Of a stretch of DNA of 7,037 nt, positions 5,940 through 7,037 are shown piece after piece. Every line of letters starts with the position of its first letter. Within the stretch, counting starts at the first letter, position 1. Origin of the DNA: JAKQHY01 sp034429675 (GTDB lineage: Bacteria > Chloroflexota > Anaerolineae > B4-G1 > SLSP01); the NCBI GenBank assembly GCA_034429675.1, contig DAOUFX010000376.1:1-7037 (forward strand). The letters run 5' to 3'. The position numbers were made by a program, and so were the translations under genes. The notes beneath the pieces were generated by a model. The model ran no database searches, was not told the origin of the DNA, and worked only from the letters and a program-made list of their open reading frames with translations.

Positions 5940-6961
5940 GAAAACAGCGCCCCTTGTTCCAACTTATCGTAGGGAATGCCGAGGTGCTCGTAGGCCAGTT
6001 TGGTGGCGGTGCGCCCGCGCGGGGTGCGATCAATGAAACCGAGTTGCAGCAGGTACGGTTCGACCACATCCATAATCGTGTCGGCGGCCTCGCCGATGGC
6101 CGCCGCGATAGTTTCCAGCCCCACCGGCCCGCCGCCAAACTTCTCGATGATGGCGCGCAGAACCCGGCGATCCAGGTCGTCCAGGCCGCGTTTGTCCACG
6201 TCCAACAGCGCCAGCGCCGCGTCGGCGGTCTGCGCGTTGATGACGCCGTCGCCGCGCACCTGAGCGTAGTCGCGCACGCGGCGCAACATCCGCAGCGCCA
6301 CACGCGGCGTCCCCCGGCCCCGCCGCGCGATCTCGGCGCGGCCTTCCGGCTCCAGCGGCACATTGAGGGCAGCGGCGGCGCGTTCCACGATCAGCTCCAG
6401 GGCCGGCTGATCGTAAAAGTCCAGCCGGTAGATGGCGCCAAAGCGCGTGCGCAACGGCGCCGAAAGCAGCGCCAGCCGCGTGGTCGCCCCGACGACGGTG
6501 AAATGCGGCAGGCTCAGGCGCACCGTACGCGCCCCCGGCCCCTGTCCGATGACCAGATCGAGCGCGAAATCTTCCATCGCCGGATAGAGGATTTCCTCGA
6601 CGACTTTGCCCAGGCGGTGGATTTCGTCAATGAAGAGAACTTCGCCCTCGTGGAGGTTGCTGAGGATGGCGGCCAGGTCGCCGGCCCGCTCGATGGAAGG
6701 CCCGGCGGTGATGCGAATCGTCGCGTTCATCTCGTTGGCGATGATGTGCGCCAGCGTCGTTTTGCCCAATCCGGGCGGCCCGTAAAAGATCGTATGTTCC
6801 AGAGACTCATGCCGCCCCTTGGCCGCTTCGATCAGAATGCGCAGATTCTCGCGCACACGCTCCTGGCCGATGAGATCGTCCAATCGCTGCGGGCGCAGCG
6901 CGCGGTCCAGCGCGATCTCTTCCGGTTCCGCCTGCGGCGCTATCGCTCGTTGTTCACTCAT
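5933..6961 (-). CDS. ruvB: Holliday junction branch migration ATPase RuvB
   Basis: A 342-residue AAA+ motor that, with RuvA, drives branch migration of Holliday junctions in recombination and replication-fork repair in the cytoplasm. It is full length for the family. Visible motifs are the N-terminal RP-x(3)-DDLIGQ segment (23-33), Walker A GPPGLGKT (61-68), Walker B LFIDEIH (109-115), sensor 1 VVGATTR (156-162), the arginine-finger segment PLRTRFG (169-175) and sensor 2 GTPRVALR (217-224, R220). The C-terminal winged-helix contains FGGGPVGLETIA (275-286) and DRTPRGRTAT (311-320), ending with the usual YEHLGIP. The start at 6961 is chosen from MSEQ with AAGGAG 10 nt upstream. The stop TGA overlaps the kinase start in ATGCTGA. 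No ruvA or ruvC lies within the window, so the usual ruvAB or ruvCAB operon is not seen on the downstream side; the upstream side beyond 7037 is unknown. Confidence 0.98.
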   Translation of the reverse strand: MSEQRAIAPQAEPEEIALDRALRPQRLDDLIGQERVRENLRILIEAAKGRHESLEHTIFYGPPGLGKTTLAHIIANEMNATIRITAGPSIERAGDLAAILSNLHEGEVLFIDEIHRLGKVVEEILYPAMEDFALDLVIGQGPGARTVRLSLPHFTVVGATTRLALLSAPLRTRFGAIYRLDFYDQPALELIVERAAAALNVPLEPEGRAEIARRGRGTPRVALRMLRRVRDYAQVRGDGVINAQTADAALALLDVDKRGLDDLDRRVLRAIIEKFGGGPVGLETIAAAIGEAADTIMDVVEPYLLQLGFIDRTPRGRTATKLAYEHLGIPYDKLEQGALFSC

Positions 6962-7037
6962 GAATGGGAAACTCCTTCGGAAATAGTCAAAAAGCCGAAA
7001 GTCGGCAGCTGTCCCTGACGACTCAATCTGGGGGGTG
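6962..7037 (-). promoter_or_regulatory. ruvB leader with Shine-Dalgarno site and alternative hairpins
   Basis: This is 76 nt of non-coding sequence upstream of ruvB, running to the window edge. It contains the Shine-Dalgarno AAGGAG (plus-strand 6972-6977, 10 nt before the ATG). Three potential hairpins share bases: an upstream one (arms 7015-7023 and 7000-7008, 8 of 9 pairs), a short GC hairpin followed by five U residues (6989-7006), and one pairing 6995-7001 with 6974-6980, which would cover part of the Shine-Dalgarno sequence. I could not find a convincing -35/-10 pair, so the promoter may lie outside the window. Confidence 0.4.
6989..7006 (-). terminator. Small GC hairpin with U-tract, candidate intrinsic terminator or attenuator
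   Basis: On the minus strand the sequence reads GCCGA-CTT-TCGGC followed by TTTTT: a 5-bp perfect stem, a 3-nt loop and a 5-nt U-tract. It lies about 27 nt before the ruvB start. It either ends a minus-strand gene lying beyond the right edge or acts as an attenuator in the ruvB leader. The short stem makes it a weak terminator at best. Confidence 0.45.

Noticed and set aside
5954..7018. 354-residue open frame on the plus strand
   Set aside because: It lies antisense to an unmistakable ruvB and has no recognisable domain.
6985..7030. Sigma-70-like promoter for ruvB (TTGAGT or TTGACT as -35)
   Set aside because: No acceptable -10 element is found at 16-18 bp spacing from either hexamer.

Overview
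The window is a compact, single-direction gene cluster, with all five genes on the minus strand. In transcription order (right to left) they are ruvB, a membrane serine/threonine protein kinase, a membrane class III nucleotide cyclase, an unrecognised 284-residue protein, and a GlmU-like sugar-1-phosphate nucleotidylyltransferase. The cluster covers positions 6961 down to 63. Junctions are tight: a 7-nt overlap, then gaps of 12, 14 and 31 nt. Three of the four downstream starts have a clear purine-rich Shine-Dalgarno sequence, and the kinase start overlaps the ruvB stop. This looks like one operon.

The organism is probably a member of the Chloroflexota (Anaerolineae/Caldilineae-like). The reasons are the high GC content, the Thr/Ala/Pro low-complexity linker in the kinase, the kinase with a C-terminal jelly-roll-like domain, and the cyclase with six membrane segments plus HAMP. 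This rests on protein style alone; no taxonomic marker is present, and ruvB is too widespread to decide it.

Region by region: 6962-7037 is a non-coding leader with three overlapping potential hairpins, one followed by a U-tract. 5933-6961 is an intact ruvB (Holliday-junction branch migration motor) without ruvA or ruvC beside it in this window. 3942-5939 is a kinase with a cytoplasmic catalytic domain, three membrane segments, a TAP-rich linker and a probable extracytoplasmic carbohydrate-binding-like domain. 2352-3929 is a cyclase with all catalytic residues intact and a Lys/Thr purine-selecting pair, which suggests cAMP production. 1483-2337 is a mostly helical protein of unknown function with lower GC than the kinase. 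Its last codons and stop lie inside a short 21-bp-period repeat. 63-1451 is a two-domain nucleotidylyltransferase/left-handed beta-helix protein. 6-59 is a long, nearly perfect palindrome just after the last stop codon.

Functionally, the three middle genes look like a signalling module: an envelope-sensing kinase, a cAMP producer and an unknown soluble partner. It sits between a DNA repair housekeeping gene and a sugar-nucleotide enzyme likely to feed cell-envelope glycan synthesis. A functional link between signalling and envelope sugars is inference from gene order only. No rRNA, tRNA, CRISPR array or transposase gene is visible.
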